The notes: generated by a model from the letters alone, not told the origin. A stretch of 64,000 bases of DNA from Paenibacillus sp. E222 (GCF_013401555.1 NZ_CP058552.1:4774001-4838000); one strand, 5' to 3'; shown: positions 18,462 through 27,778, counted from the stretch's first letter. Numbers and translations: made by a program.

Positions 18462-18491
18462 TATTATTTGAATGACAGGAAGGGATAATTT

Positions 18492-18917
18492 ATGACAGAT
18501 GCGGTTGATTGTGATATTCGACAGTCATTAGATCGAATTTCTTCCCAGATGCGTCGGAATTATAGTGAGTCTCTTAGAGAACTTAATCTCTATGTGGGGC
18601 AAGATAATTTGTTGTATCGTCTATGGTTGGGTGATGGGGTAACCCAGATGCAGCTTTGTGAACACTTGAAATGTGAACCACCTACAGTAACGAACATGGT
18701 TAAATCATTAGAGCAGAACGGTTTTATATATCGTAAACGTGATGTAGAAGATGCGCGGATCATGCGTATCTATCTAACGGACAAAGGACAAGAATTAGAA
18801 AAGCCGGTCGATATTAAATGGAGGGAACAGCAGGAGAAATTGCTTCAATCGATTTCGACGGAAGAACGGTTGATACTAAGAAAACTCATGCAACAAATGG
18901 AGAGGAATATAGTGTGA
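18492..18917 (+). CDS. MarR-family transcriptional regulator
   Basis: 141 residues, normal for the family. Helices around GVTQMQLCEHLKCEPPTVTN and the wing YRKRDVEDARIMRIYLTDKG are the MarR DNA-binding core. Ribosome binding site AGGAAGGG. It probably represses the nitroreductase, the LLM operon and itself through the TTAGCnnGCTAA boxes (inference). Confidence 0.9.
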   Translation: MTDAVDCDIRQSLDRISSQMRRNYSESLRELNLYVGQDNLLYRLWLGDGVTQMQLCEHLKCEPPTVTNMVKSLEQNGFIYRKRDVEDARIMRIYLTDKGQELEKPVDIKWREQQEKLLQSISTEERLILRKLMQQMERNIV

Positions 18918-18984
18918 CTCTCTATTCTTTTGATTTATACTTAGTAAACTAAATATAAATCATTAAATTTCCACATGTACTCAT

Positions 18985-19013
18985 GTCGAGTGACAAGAAC
19001 ATAACTTGGTTCC
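18985..19013 (+). repeat. Fragment of the interspersed repeat (5' piece)
   Basis: GTCGAGTGACAAGAACATAA matches the opening of the repeat family, then similarity stops. Between 18918 and 19658 there is no intact gene, only this fragment, the RHS scrap, a hairpin and a second repeat fragment. Confidence 0.5.
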
Positions 19014-19031
19014 TTCATTTCATTGGACTCT

Positions 19032-19127
19032 GAACAAGATTTGGATCTGGATAACCCGCTGAATCGAAATGGGTACAGCTACGGAGTAAATAATCCTATT
19101 ACATTTGTGGATGCTTATAAGCTTTGA
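19032..19127 (+). pseudogene. RHS/WapA core C-terminal scrap
   Basis: Frame reads EQDLDLDNPLNRNGYSYGVN then NPITFVDAYKL and TGA. The pattern NRxxYxxNNPxxFVD is the hyperconserved RHS-repeat core boundary that precedes polymorphic toxin tips. No shell or toxin is left here. Confidence 0.6.
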
Positions 19128-19326
19128 CTTCTAACTTCAGTAACTCTATCAATTAGCAATTTTCGTCAGCCGCCATATCAACATGAAAGCGCCAAACGTA
19201 ATATTTATACTATGAAGTCTTATACACCTCATGTTGCGATGCTGATCAGAAGAAGCATTCAGGAATGATGAAAAGAAAGTATTACAAAAATCAGTTGAAG
19301 CATATGTGAAAAGATTAAATTTTTTG

Positions 19327-19359
19327 AGCCGTTAATCTGTGCAATGATGATTAACGGCT
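19327..19359. terminator. Bidirectional hairpin
   Basis: AGCCGTTAAT and ATTAACGGCT enclose 13 bases; TTTT follows on the right and a T run follows on the minus strand. Probably the terminator of a lost gene. Confidence 0.6.
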
Positions 19360-19448
19360 TTTGGTTGTCGCAAAAAGGTAAGGAGGAAGGCAATGGAACA
19401 ATGTTCTAACACTACTACATGGACGTCAGGGTCAGAAGCAATCACCTG

Positions 19449-19500
19449 TCCAAGGACAAGAACATTGTGTCATTGCGGATTAGATTTTTACCTAAATAGT
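19449..19500 (+). repeat. Fragment of the interspersed repeat (3' piece)
   Basis: CCAAGGACAAGAACATTGTG and the following GCGGATTAGAT match the 3' part of the copy at 24651; similarity continues weakly past its end (TATCATGA, then AAAAAGCACAT at matching places). Confidence 0.6.
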
Positions 19501-19658
19501 ATCATGATGAAGATCACGTGGCTAGAAAAAAGCACATGAATTTAAAAATTCGCGTGAATAGAGATAAATGCATTTTTAGCGAAAGAGATGCAGGTAGGAC
19601 GCCGTCCTGTCCAATCATGGGCAAACATAAAGAGCCGCGCGGTAGAAAATCTTACTGA

Positions 19659-20444
19659 AAGGTTGCACAAATTGCTAAAATGCTCTCTGAATCTGGTTTC
19701 AATGTCGTAAGTGGTGGGGGGCCAGGCGGCATGGAAGCAACACACCTTGGGGCACTTTTTGCTGGTTGATCAGAAGAATCCCTTACTACTGCCATCGAAA
19801 AATTAGCAAAAAAGCCATACGATGAATTTCCGAAAAACATGAAAGACATTATAAGTAAAGACGGAAAAAGTATTAACGAGGAATTATTAACTAATCTGCA
19901 CGGATGGATGCTTCCAGCTTGGGAAATTGCTAATGATCTAAAGAACCACCTAACACCAATAAATCGAAGTTTAGCTGTTCCAACGTGGCATTATGGTCAT
20001 GAACCATTTACTCCGTTTGCCACTCATGTCGCAAAATACTTTCTCAATAGCATATGGGAGGATGTTCTTGTAACCCTTGCTTCCTGCGGGATCATATTCT
20101 CAGAGGGGAGGGGAGGAACGATCCAGGAGGTATTCCAGGATGCTGCCCAAGTTTATTACCGTGAGACAGATAATGGTGAAAAAAACACAGCTCCAATTAC
20201 TTCAATGATTTTTCTAGATTGCAAGTTTTGGTCAATTCCTGAAACTCCAGATGGTAAACCTCACATGCCTGTACTGGATTTGCTTCATCAACTCTTTGTG
20301 GTTACAGGAAATATGGTAGGAGAGTTGGTTGGTTTTAAAGTAGACAAGTTAAATAATCCCCTTCGAGCAAGGATTAAATTTGACGAAACTGGCAGAGTTG
20401 GTTATGTGGAACTTGAAGATCTTCATCATTTTGCAAATGAGTAA
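19659..20444 (+). pseudogene. LOG-family Rossmann nucleosidase, broken by a stop codon
   Basis: Upstream in frame: KVAQIAKMLSESGFNVVSGG then GPGGMEATHLGALFAG, an in-frame TGA at 19767-19769, then SEESLTTAIEKLAKKPYDEF and an open run from ATG 19839 to 20444 (201 residues) with GIIFSEGRGGTIQEVFQDA, the LOG-family PGGxGTxxE region. A second in-frame stop at 19656 removes the true N-terminus. Family members are nucleotide-binding, often nucleoside 5'-monophosphate phosphoribohydrolases. Translation from 19839 alone would lack the nucleotide-binding GGGPG loop. Confidence 0.75.
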
Positions 20445-20546
20445 TCAAATAGGATTTGATTCTTTCTCTATTATTGCAGAAGATTAAGCTAGATGGAATG
20501 ATGTGCGTTCTACAACGGGAAGCCTTTCGAATATACTAGTTACACG

Positions 20547-20581
20547 AAAAAAGCCGTCATTCATCTCTTGACGGCTTTTTT
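20547..20581. terminator. Strong bidirectional terminator
   Basis: AAAAAAGCCGTCA and TGACGGCTTTTTT pair perfectly around nine bases, with T runs on both strands. Confidence 0.9.
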
Positions 20582-20596
20582 CATTTGAAAGTCATC

Positions 20597-20711
20597 TCAT
20601 GACCCTAGACTCTTTGCGATATATGCTTCATCTTTGAAGGGATTTATTACATCACCTACAGGCTCAATCTCAAGATATCGAAGTTTAAAAGGATCCTCTT
20701 TAATAGCAGTT
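20597..20711 (-). pseudogene. Unidentified C-terminal protein scrap
   Basis: On the minus strand the frame reads AIKEDPFKLRYLEIEPVGDV then INPFKDEAYIAKSLGS and TGA. Composition is protein-like and it ends next to a strong terminator, but no start or family is recognisable. Bases 20712-20865 show nothing clear. Confidence 0.3.
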
Positions 20712-20865
20712 TAATGTCGTAGCATGTCTGAGAGGAAAAGTGAACTATATAATCGTTTCTTGGTGGGAAACGATCGGTAATCTTTATCTGGAACTGTCTT
20801 ACTTATCAGCAGTATAATGCAATGACAGTAGATGGAACTTAAAAGGAAAGCTAATCAGGTCAATC

Positions 20866-21066
20866 ATGGGAAGAAATTTTTTTAAAAAAAATATAGAGTA
20901 TAAGATGTTAAGCGACCCAGATGAAACGGATCAAGAAATGATCGGTAACGGGTATATAAAAGTTACAGACGCTCAGTTTGACAAAGCATTCAATTGCTAT
21001 CCACATCTAATAAACAATGAGATTACTTACAGAGATGTTCTGAAAGAAATAGAGGAACTATCGTAG
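20866..21066 (+). CDS. Small hypothetical protein, 66 residues
   Basis: MGRNFFKKNIEYKMLSDPDE opens a mixed, acidic, soluble product ending in YRDVLKEIEELS. The ribosome binding site is weak (AAAGGAAAG, rather far upstream). I do not recognise a family. It sits between remnants and a repeat copy, so it may be an orphan or a fragment. Confidence 0.4.
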   Translation: MGRNFFKKNIEYKMLSDPDETDQEMIGNGYIKVTDAQFDKAFNCYPHLINNEITYRDVLKEIEELS

Positions 21067-21114
21067 AGCACTCAGTGGAGAGGTATAATTGACGGCAAAA
21101 TTAGTGCAGCTTTA

Positions 21115-21251
21115 ATGTCGAGGGACAAGAACATGTTCCCATTGAAGTCGCTATTTTAGCGGCTTTTTTATTTTATCGGTACAAGTTCTTGTCCCAAGTC
21201 AAGGACAAGAACATAGTCCGATTGCCGATTAGGCGTATATCTAATCGGCAA
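21115..21251 (+). repeat. Interspersed repeat, copy B (internally deleted)
   Basis: GTCGAGGGACAAGAACATGT, terminator-like hairpin and left arm CGGTACAAGTTCTTGTCC are kept; the right arm jumps to the next GGACAAGAACATAGTCCG unit, as expected from recombination between the internal direct repeats. It ends in TTGCCGATTAG (21222-21232) / CTAATCGGCAA (21241-21251). Confidence 0.85.
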
Positions 21252-21348
21252 CTTGCTCTTCGTTTCATTAAACTAACGGGCAGTTATGCGTAACTTCCAA
21301 GGAATGTAAACATCTAAATAACGTAAGGAACGAGGAGGCAGACAATTC

Positions 21349-22263
21349 ATGGGTGGAACGAATGTTTGGGATGCGGAGTGGGAGGTTAACGAAGAGCAGG
21401 CGCGGACGCTGATCGGCAGACAATTCCCTCAGCTGTCATCGAAGCAAGTGAAGCGATTGGGCTGGGGCTGGGACAATACGGTTTTTCTCATCGGTGACGA
21501 GTACGTGTTCCGGTTTCCAAGAAGATCTATTGCAGTTGGCTCGATTCGTATGGAAGGGAAGCTGCTGCCGAAGTTGGAAGCATATATGACCATCCCCTAT
21601 CCGAAACCGTTGTTTTATGGCGAAGCAAGTGACGAATACCCGGCACCATTTCTTGGCTATGCCTACGTGCCAGGAGATTTCCCAATCGGTTTGACGGAAG
21701 AACGCCGGGCTTTATCGGCAGAGACGCTGGCGAAATTTTTGCGGAGATTGCATGAGTTTCCGCTGCAGACGGCGCTGAAGTGCGGAGTTCAGCAAGATCA
21801 TCGAAACTTGACGGACATAGCATCGCGCAAAGTGAAATTGGAAGGATTTCTATCGAAGGTGGTTGAACACTTGTCGCCGGAGGAGTCCGGTGTGATCGAA
21901 GCGTATATTAGCAGGCTGCAAAAGGACCGTGTCGAGGCGGTGAATGCAGTGCTACATGGCGATCTTCATTTCAAAAATATGCTTGTGAATGAGAACGGGA
22001 TCGTTTCCGGCATCATTGATTGGGGCGATCTGAGCGTAGGCCATCCGGCTTGCGATTTGAGCGTTGCTTATAGCTTTTTACCACCTTACGCTCGCGGCGT
22101 GTTTTTCGAAATGTACGGAGGAGCGGACGAGGAAACGAAGCTGCTGGCGCGGCTGATCGCGGTATACATCCCCATACTGATCTTAATGCAAGCGGTCGAT
22201 GACGGGAATGAAGCGATTGCGGCAGAGGCAAAATCCAACATCATGCGGGCACTGTCGGATTAG
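21349..22263 (+). CDS. Aminoglycoside phosphotransferase (APH) family kinase
   Basis: 304 residues. Brenner motif LHGDLHFKNMLV and the metal site GIIDWGDLSVGHPACDLSVA identify an APH/choline-kinase-fold enzyme; the N-lobe has GWGWDNTVFLIGDEYVFRFP with the ATP-binding Lys replaced by the RFP-type strand seen in macrolide- and APH(3')-like groups. GAGGAGG at 21332-21338. It could phosphorylate an antibiotic or a small metabolite; resistance cannot be concluded from sequence. Its codon use looks more GC-rich than the remnants around it. Confidence 0.85.
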   Translation: MGGTNVWDAEWEVNEEQARTLIGRQFPQLSSKQVKRLGWGWDNTVFLIGDEYVFRFPRRSIAVGSIRMEGKLLPKLEAYMTIPYPKPLFYGEASDEYPAPFLGYAYVPGDFPIGLTEERRALSAETLAKFLRRLHEFPLQTALKCGVQQDHRNLTDIASRKVKLEGFLSKVVEHLSPEESGVIEAYISRLQKDRVEAVNAVLHGDLHFKNMLVNENGIVSGIIDWGDLSVGHPACDLSVAYSFLPPYARGVFFEMYGGADEETKLLARLIAVYIPILILMQAVDDGNEAIAAEAKSNIMRALSD

Positions 22264-22329
22264 GCTCATTATTTCGTTGCGGCTATGGGGCTATGGCTAT
22301 CGGCACCATTTTGTCGTTTAAAGGCAGCG

Positions 22330-22800
22330 ATAAGGTACGATCCGCCTTCTCTGACGCCGTTCTTGTCCAGCTACAGCAATAGGTACACGATTGCGTCTTC
22401 CAATCTGCTATAGCTAATTATAGGCAAAATTGGACCGAAAAATTTCATTTGCCATAGTCGCCGAACTCCATGTGGCGACCATCCCATTAAAGTCGGTTCG
22501 ATAAAGCCGCTATTCTCATCGGATGAACCGCCGTATATGATTTCTCCTTTGCCTTTCTCAATGAAGGCATTTCAACCGGTTGAAATGCCTCGCGCTCACA
22601 ATGCGGCCATAATCACAGCTTTTGACGATTTCCGAACCAAAGAACTGCTTAATCGTCAGGATCAATTCGCTGATTAGCTCCACCTTCACCAATTCATGGA
22701 CGAGCACATAATCGAGTGCCACGCAAGTTTGGCCCGAATTGACCATTTTCCCGCTGAAGTTTACGTAACCTAGCTGCTCTGAATCAATCTATATTTTCTT
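22330..22800 (-). pseudogene. Aldehyde dehydrogenase (ALDH3-like), degraded
   Basis: On the minus strand pieces of one ALDH appear in the right order in different frames: MVNSGQTCVALDYVLVHELV (catalytic Cys in GQTC) to DYGRIVSARHFNRLK (22746-22558), then GEIIYGGSSDENSGFIEPTL, FFGPILPIISYSRLEDAIVY and a stop. Frame changes and the missing N- and C-termini mark it as decayed. Confidence 0.75.
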
Positions 22801-22864
22801 CAAACGATTTGTTTTCAAGCTTTTTAATATATTCATGGGTAGCGAGTCTCCAAAAAATCAACTT

Positions 22865-23656
22865 TTATTTCTTCGATGCAGGACGTCCAAGACGTTCAGA
22901 GAGGGCAGCCATAAATTTACGTGTGACAAAACGGGCACTATTGGAGATCCAGTAATTGCCGACACCGTCTATCACATAGATACGGTTTTTCTCAAGTCCA
23001 CGAAAGGCGGTCTTTACAACAGACTGAGGAGTACCCGTAACGTTTATTGGCAAATTCGTAGCATCGACCTTATCGAAAAATCCTGTTTTGGTCGCTCCTG
23101 GACATAGTGCCATAACACGAATTCCCAAGTGTTTGTTCTCTGCCCAGAGTGATTCCGAGAAAGAAAGTACAAATGCTTTGGTAGCGGCATAAGCCCCCAT
23201 ATATGGAAATGGATAAAAAGCTAAAAAAGAAGAAACATTAACGATAATTCCATCCTTCTGTTGCTGCATGTAGGGTAAAAACTGAGCCGTCATATCCATG
23301 AGTGAGGTGATATTCAGATCAACCATCTCGCGATAACGTTCCATAGAGGTTTCTTCAAACCGGCCGTCTGTTCCGAATCCTGCATTGTTAATCAAAATGT
23401 TCACCTTAAGTCCAAGCTCCTTAACCTTTTCGGCCAGTTCTTCAGCAGCCCCCAGCTTTGAAAGATCACTGACTAGAGGGTAAGTATTAACTCCATAAGT
23501 AGCCTTTAAATCTTTGGCAAGTAACTCAAGTTTATCCTTCGAACGTGCAACCACAATGACATGACTGCCTCTTGCAGCAAGCTCTCTTGCGTAGGCCTCT
23601 CCTATACCAGATGAAGCACCTGTGACCAGAGCGACTTTACCTTTATAAATAATCAT
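22865..23656 (-). CDS. SDR-family NAD(P)-dependent oxidoreductase
   Basis: 263 residues; TGASSGIG near residues 13-20, NNAGFG, a catalytic Ser in VNVSSFLAFYP and YAATK (YxxxK) define a classical short-chain dehydrogenase. AGGAGG lies before the ATG. Divergent from the TetR gene at 23917, with matching palindromes before each, so it is probably that regulator's target. Substrate unknown. Confidence 0.9.
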   Translation of the reverse strand: MIIYKGKVALVTGASSGIGEAYARELAARGSHVIVVARSKDKLELLAKDLKATYGVNTYPLVSDLSKLGAAEELAEKVKELGLKVNILINNAGFGTDGRFEETSMERYREMVDLNITSLMDMTAQFLPYMQQQKDGIIVNVSSFLAFYPFPYMGAYAATKAFVLSFSESLWAENKHLGIRVMALCPGATKTGFFDKVDATNLPINVTGTPQSVVKTAFRGLEKNRIYVIDGVGNYWISNSARFVTRKFMAALSERLGRPASKK

Positions 23657-23704
23657 TAATATGACCTCCTGATTAATAAGGTTTTATGTTGTTTGTTAAA
23701 AGTT

Positions 23705-23898
23705 TAGAAAATATTTTCTAAATAAAATATACGTATTGAGGCTGTAGTTGTCAATAATATAGAATTTTAATTCTTTTTCCTGTGTTTTTTTTCTGATAAT
23801 CACAGGAAATATCTATTTTCCATCGATTTTGTGGAATTTTTATTCTAAAATTGACATCGTTATTTTTCAGATCTATAATTTTGATAGAAAATATTTTC
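23705..23898. promoter_or_regulatory. Paired TetR-type operators between SDR and tetR
   Basis: TAGAAAATATTTTCTA (23705-23720) is a perfect 16-bp palindrome in front of the SDR; TAGAAAATATTTTC (23885-23898) repeats 14 bases of it directly before the tetR ribosome binding site. Shared repression of both genes is likely. Confidence 0.7.
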
Positions 23899-23916
23899 CG
23901 AAAAGGAGGGGTGAAC

Positions 23917-24474
23917 ATGGGTAAGCGAGAGGATATTAGAATTGCAGCGCTGGATTTAATCATTGAGGAGGGCATACAGTCCGTTACTTTCCCAAAAATT
24001 TTCAAACGAGCCAATGTTGGCTCCAGCACCTTCTATAATTATTATAAAAACAAAGAAGAGCTAGTTAATGAGCTATATAAAAGTGTACTCATGCACATGG
24101 GAGAAGTGATCATGACCGGCTATGACCCTAATCTCACAGTCTATGAACGAACCAAGGGAATTCTGAGACACATGGTGGATTACGGGCTGAATTACCCAAA
24201 AGAAATTCTGTTTCTGGAAGGATATAGCGATTCTCCTTACATCGACGAAGAAGTGAGAAATATGATGAATCCTGCGATGATTGAAATTTTTGCTGTTATC
24301 GAAGAAGGTCAGAAGCAGGGCATCATCAGCGAAATGAATCCAATGTTTTGCTGTCATCTCATCAAAGGCATGGTTGCTACTTCAATAAGGGGGTATTTGG
24401 GAGGAAAATACCCTTTTGGCGAGGAGCAGATTCGGCAAACATTGGATGCGTGCTGGAGAGCCATTAAGGTCTAG
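23917..24474 (+). CDS. TetR/AcrR-family transcriptional regulator
   Basis: 185 residues from ATG 23917, chosen because AAAAGGAGGGG (23901-23911) precedes it; an in-frame ATG at 23851 lacks a site. DNA-binding helix: SVTFPKIFKRANVGSSTFYN then YYKNKEELVNELY. The ligand domain is of unknown specificity. Confidence 0.9.
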   Translation: MGKREDIRIAALDLIIEEGIQSVTFPKIFKRANVGSSTFYNYYKNKEELVNELYKSVLMHMGEVIMTGYDPNLTVYERTKGILRHMVDYGLNYPKEILFLEGYSDSPYIDEEVRNMMNPAMIEIFAVIEEGQKQGIISEMNPMFCCHLIKGMVATSIRGYLGGKYPFGEEQIRQTLDACWRAIKV

Positions 24475-24650
24475 CTTCTGATATCATATTAAAACATAGA
24501 AAAGGATTCACCAGGTTTGCACCGTAATTTGATCCGCAATAAATGCCTTTGGGAGAAGTAATAGATAGTTTAGTAGAAAAACAGAATGTTATTGTAGTAT
24601 TAGGATTTTTGCGTAGGTAAGGAAGAAACAACTGCTAAACGAATAAGCTG

Positions 24651-24810
24651 TTGCGGGACAAGAACATTGTTCCATTCAAAGTCGCTATTATAGCGGCTTT
24701 TTTGTTTTAAGGAACCAAGTTCTTGTCCTAAACTGAGGACAAGAACTTGGTTCCTTTGCCGAAAAGGACAAGAACATTGTGTCATTGCGGATTAGATTGT
24801 TATCTAAATA
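24651..24810 (+). repeat. Interspersed repeat, copy C (full, with compensated stem)
   Basis: Same layout as the copy at 12952, but the outer stem reads AAGGAACCAAGTTCTTGTCC / GGACAAGAACTTGGTTCCTT: changes on one arm are matched on the other, so pairing is conserved. It fills the convergent tetR-pucR gap. Bases 24475-24650 and 24811-25109 show no gene or site I can support. Confidence 0.85.
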
Positions 24811-25109
24811 TTATCATGACAGAACTAATGTTAAGGTCCTCAGGATTCACCATGTGATTGTTAACCCCAGGTGTGGCGGGAAAAAGCACATTAATATAAG
24901 ACTTTGCCGTTTAAAAACATTTGGAATTAAGTAAATAGTTACATTTGGATGATAATTCGACTGAAAGATAACTTGTTTGAGCATTTTTGTTCAATCTGAA
25001 TACTGGTTGCTCATTCGAAATTGACCCAAACTTTTCAACCAGGCCAATTCGCGGGGAGCTCTGACCGGTTACCAGGAATCGAGGCTCCTAGGTATACCCT
25101 AGACCTTTT

Positions 25110-26708
25110 TTAAATTTGTCTCTCGGGAGACATTAAATGCCTAAACATAAGTCCCAGCTTTAAGAGCAGCAGATGATCGGTATTCTTCATATCCAGGTTC
25201 AGCAGCCCCGAAATTTTCTCCAGCCTGTACAGTACTGTGTTGCGATGGATATATAGCTCACGTGCAGTTTCATTCACTTGGCCGTTGTTGGCGAAATAGG
25301 CTTCAAGTGTGTGCATCATCTCGCTGGTGTATTCCTCTTCTTTGTCCAGCAGTGGACGGAATAAATAAGAGCAATACCTGACCATGACCTCCTGTGGAAT
25401 ATGCTTGAAGAGATAAATAAATTCCAGGTCAGCAAACATGACAACCGGTTCGCTTAAACCAAGCTCCGTACTGATTCTCTCAGCATCCCCGCACTCCCGG
25501 AAGCCGTCGATGAACTCCTCCATGCCCGTTCTTACTTTACTGATAAAACATGTCCTTGTTCCGTGGTCCCATGAATGCATCAAATCCGCATACAAACGTA
25601 CCGAATCCTCATACTTCCTTCGATCCTTGGCCTCTTCTTCTAGAAGGGGGAAGAGTGAATATATGCGGTTCATCACATAAAAATGATGGGATTCCAAGGA
25701 GGATGTTTTGGGATGATCCTGAAGCCTATTCTGAATCTCCCTCAGTTTGCGCTTCTGACTTTCATGGTCCCAAGCATCCGCTCTTGAGGAAGATACCATG
25801 CATACGTAAGGCGTGCTCCAAAATTTGCTTCCCAATGCTTCGGCAAATTCGAGCACCGTTTTCAAAGAGGCATTCCCCTTTAAGTAACGTTCCATGGCCG
25901 TGCCAAGACGACTGCCTGCCGCAGTAGCCTCCTGATTCTGGATGACCTCCAGATGATAGGAAAGAATAACGGCAGCTTGGTGAAAAATGCCCTCCATTTC
26001 ATGTGCTTCCAGCAGATTTTCAGTTTGTATCAGCAAATAACCGTATGACTTTCCGTTTTTCAGCAGGGGAACCCTATACAACAGGTTGCTCGCCGACTTG
26101 TAAAACCGATTGTCCTGATTCCAGGGCCAATCGCTCAACAGCTCCATATCGGAACAGCGGGTCATATTATACAAGGTCTGTCCTTCAGAGGTAACGATGG
26201 CTAAAGGAACCCCTAAAATGCTTGTGATACTTTGAAAATAATTGGTGTACTCATCCGCCTGCATGGCAAAATCAACCAGCTTCTTCTGCGTTTCAAGCAA
26301 TTCATTCAGCCGGCGGGTATCGCGTTGAAACTCGGATTGGTAGAGAGCGGTGATCTGCTCGGAGAAGGTAAACTCAAAAGGCAGCTCAATTAGGGGCAAG
26401 CCCAGCCGATCAGCTTCCAGCAGGGCTATCTCTGGTATTTCCGCCCAGTATCGACCAAGCTTGATGCCAAGTCCGGAGGCCCCACATTCATTCAGCTTTT
26501 GCAGCAAATTAACAAATTCCTCGGGTGAATCCCTAATCGCATACGCTGTAGTCAGTAAGAGTTCCCCTTCTTTCATCCAGTTAATCACATCCGGCGCATC
26601 CATCAAATTGATGGAGCTAATCGTTCGAGAAATTCCTTTTTTACCGGCTGCCAACTTCCCTTCCGATAACGGGTACACCGCCAACGCATCTTCTATAGTT
26701 AATTGCAT
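25110..26708 (-). CDS. PucR-family transcriptional regulator
   Basis: 532 residues from MQLTIEDALAVYPL (ATG 26708, preceded by TAGGAGGA at 26725-26718). Layout: N-terminal PucR ligand domain (residues about 5-125, with DAPDVINWMKEGELLLTTAY), a GGDEF-like middle, and a C-terminal PucR helix-turn-helix (ANNGQVNETARELYIHRNTV, LYRLEKISGLLNLD). The founder activates purine catabolism in Bacillus. Here it is divergent from a nitrogen-compound uptake/degradation run and most likely activates it. Confidence 0.92.
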   Translation of the reverse strand: MQLTIEDALAVYPLSEGKLAAGKKGISRTISSINLMDAPDVINWMKEGELLLTTAYAIRDSPEEFVNLLQKLNECGASGLGIKLGRYWAEIPEIALLEADRLGLPLIELPFEFTFSEQITALYQSEFQRDTRRLNELLETQKKLVDFAMQADEYTNYFQSITSILGVPLAIVTSEGQTLYNMTRCSDMELLSDWPWNQDNRFYKSASNLLYRVPLLKNGKSYGYLLIQTENLLEAHEMEGIFHQAAVILSYHLEVIQNQEATAAGSRLGTAMERYLKGNASLKTVLEFAEALGSKFWSTPYVCMVSSSRADAWDHESQKRKLREIQNRLQDHPKTSSLESHHFYVMNRIYSLFPLLEEEAKDRRKYEDSVRLYADLMHSWDHGTRTCFISKVRTGMEEFIDGFRECGDAERISTELGLSEPVVMFADLEFIYLFKHIPQEVMVRYCSYLFRPLLDKEEEYTSEMMHTLEAYFANNGQVNETARELYIHRNTVLYRLEKISGLLNLDMKNTDHLLLLKLGLMFRHLMSPERQI

Positions 26709-26774
26709 GTCAATCCATCCTCCTAAACGATACATATCTGAATCAGGTACCGGACATCACGTAACTTTTAAGCA

Positions 26775-26804
26775 ATTATATAGGCTCTTGTCGAATTTCT
26801 GCAA
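26775..26804 (-). promoter_or_regulatory. pucR promoter
   Basis: On the minus strand TTGCAG (26804-26799), 18 bases, TATAAT (26780-26775). Confidence 0.55.
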
Positions 26805-26918
26805 TCCCTTTTGTTATATATATGTCATATAAGTTAACCCAAAACATAGAATTTTCTGTTTTTGAACCAACGTAAAGCGTATACCGTTAGATAAAAAACC
26901 AAAATTGTGTAAGGAATA

Positions 26919-26947
26919 TTTACACGCATATTTTTTGGCTATATGAT
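26919..26947 (+). promoter_or_regulatory. Promoter of the catabolic operon
   Basis: TTTACA (26919-26924), exactly 17 bases, TATGAT (26942-26947), 34 bases before the first gene; a near-consensus sigma-A promoter. Confidence 0.7.
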
Positions 26948-26980
26948 AGGACACAACTTCAAAGAGAAGAGGGGATTCAG

Positions 26981-27778
26981 ATGCAGCTCACCCAAAATCA
27001 ACAGGCAGCGGCCCAAAAGGACAGTCGTTCCATGCTTGTAATCGATGATGTCGGCAAAATCTACCCCAATGGCACTGTAGCTGTGCAGCATGCGAGTCTG
27101 CATGTGGGGGAAGGAGAATTTCTATGTTTTGTCGGTCCTTCCGGTTGCGGGAAATCTACCATTTTCAATATGATTGCCGGTTTGACGGAACCGACCTCCG
27201 GTCATCTGACCGTGCTGGGTACTTCTCCAAAGGAAGCACGTAAACAGAATGAAATTGCCTTTGTATTTCAGGAGCATACCCTGCTCCCGTGGGCCAAACT
27301 GATTGATAATGTCACCATGCCTCTTACTTTGCGTGGCGTATCCAAAAAGGAGCGGATTACCGAAGGGGAGCGGGTTCTAGAGCTGGTAGGCCTGAAGGAT
27401 TATATGAAGGTGCTGCCCCGTGAGTTGTCCGGCGGAATGAAGATGAGAGTATCTATTGCACGAGCGTTGATATCCCGTCCCAAGCTGCTGTTAATGGACG
27501 AACCGTTTGGCGCCCTAGATGAAATTACCAGGCAGACGCTGCAGAATGAACTGCTAAATATTTGGGAACAGGACAAGAAGATGTCGGTTCTGTTCATTAC
27601 GCATAACGTGTTCGAAAGTGTGTTCCTATCAACAAATGTCGTGGTGATGACCCCTCGTCCCGGTAAAATTTCGGATTTCATTGATATTCCGTTTGCCTAT
27701 CCGAGGGATGATGAATTTCGGACCCAGCCTGAATTCGGTGAATATGTACGCAGCGTGTCCAATGTACTGAATCATTGA
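26981..27778 (+). CDS. ABC transporter ATP-binding protein (SsuB/TauB/ThiZ type)
   Basis: 265 residues. Walker A GPSGCGKST (52-60), Q-loop FVFQEHTLLPW, signature LSGGMKMRVSIARAL (from about 149), Walker B LLLMDEPFGALDE (from about 169), H-loop FITHN. This is the ATPase class of NMT1/sulfonate/nitrate/pyrimidine importers. First gene of a 14-kb run; the permease starts 30 bases later. Confidence 0.94.
   Translation: MQLTQNQQAAAQKDSRSMLVIDDVGKIYPNGTVAVQHASLHVGEGEFLCFVGPSGCGKSTIFNMIAGLTEPTSGHLTVLGTSPKEARKQNEIAFVFQEHTLLPWAKLIDNVTMPLTLRGVSKKERITEGERVLELVGLKDYMKVLPRELSGGMKMRVSIARALISRPKLLLMDEPFGALDEITRQTLQNELLNIWEQDKKMSVLFITHNVFESVFLSTNVVVMTPRPGKISDFIDIPFAYPRDDEFRTQPEFGEYVRSVSNVLNH

Noticed and set aside
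21349..22263. Calling the APH-family gene an antibiotic-resistance gene
   Set aside because: Kinase motifs are clear but many family members act on ordinary metabolites; substrate cannot be inferred here.
22478..22515. CCCATTAAAGTCGG ... AAAGCCGCTA resembling the repeat core
   Set aside because: The bases encode EPTLMGW of the aldehyde dehydrogenase remnant, and the rest of the repeat plan is absent; treated as chance.
24540..24625. Frame reading PLGEVIDSLVEKQNVIVVLG after the TetR gene
   Set aside because: Short, no ribosome binding site and no recognised family; could be chance, so not listed as a gene.
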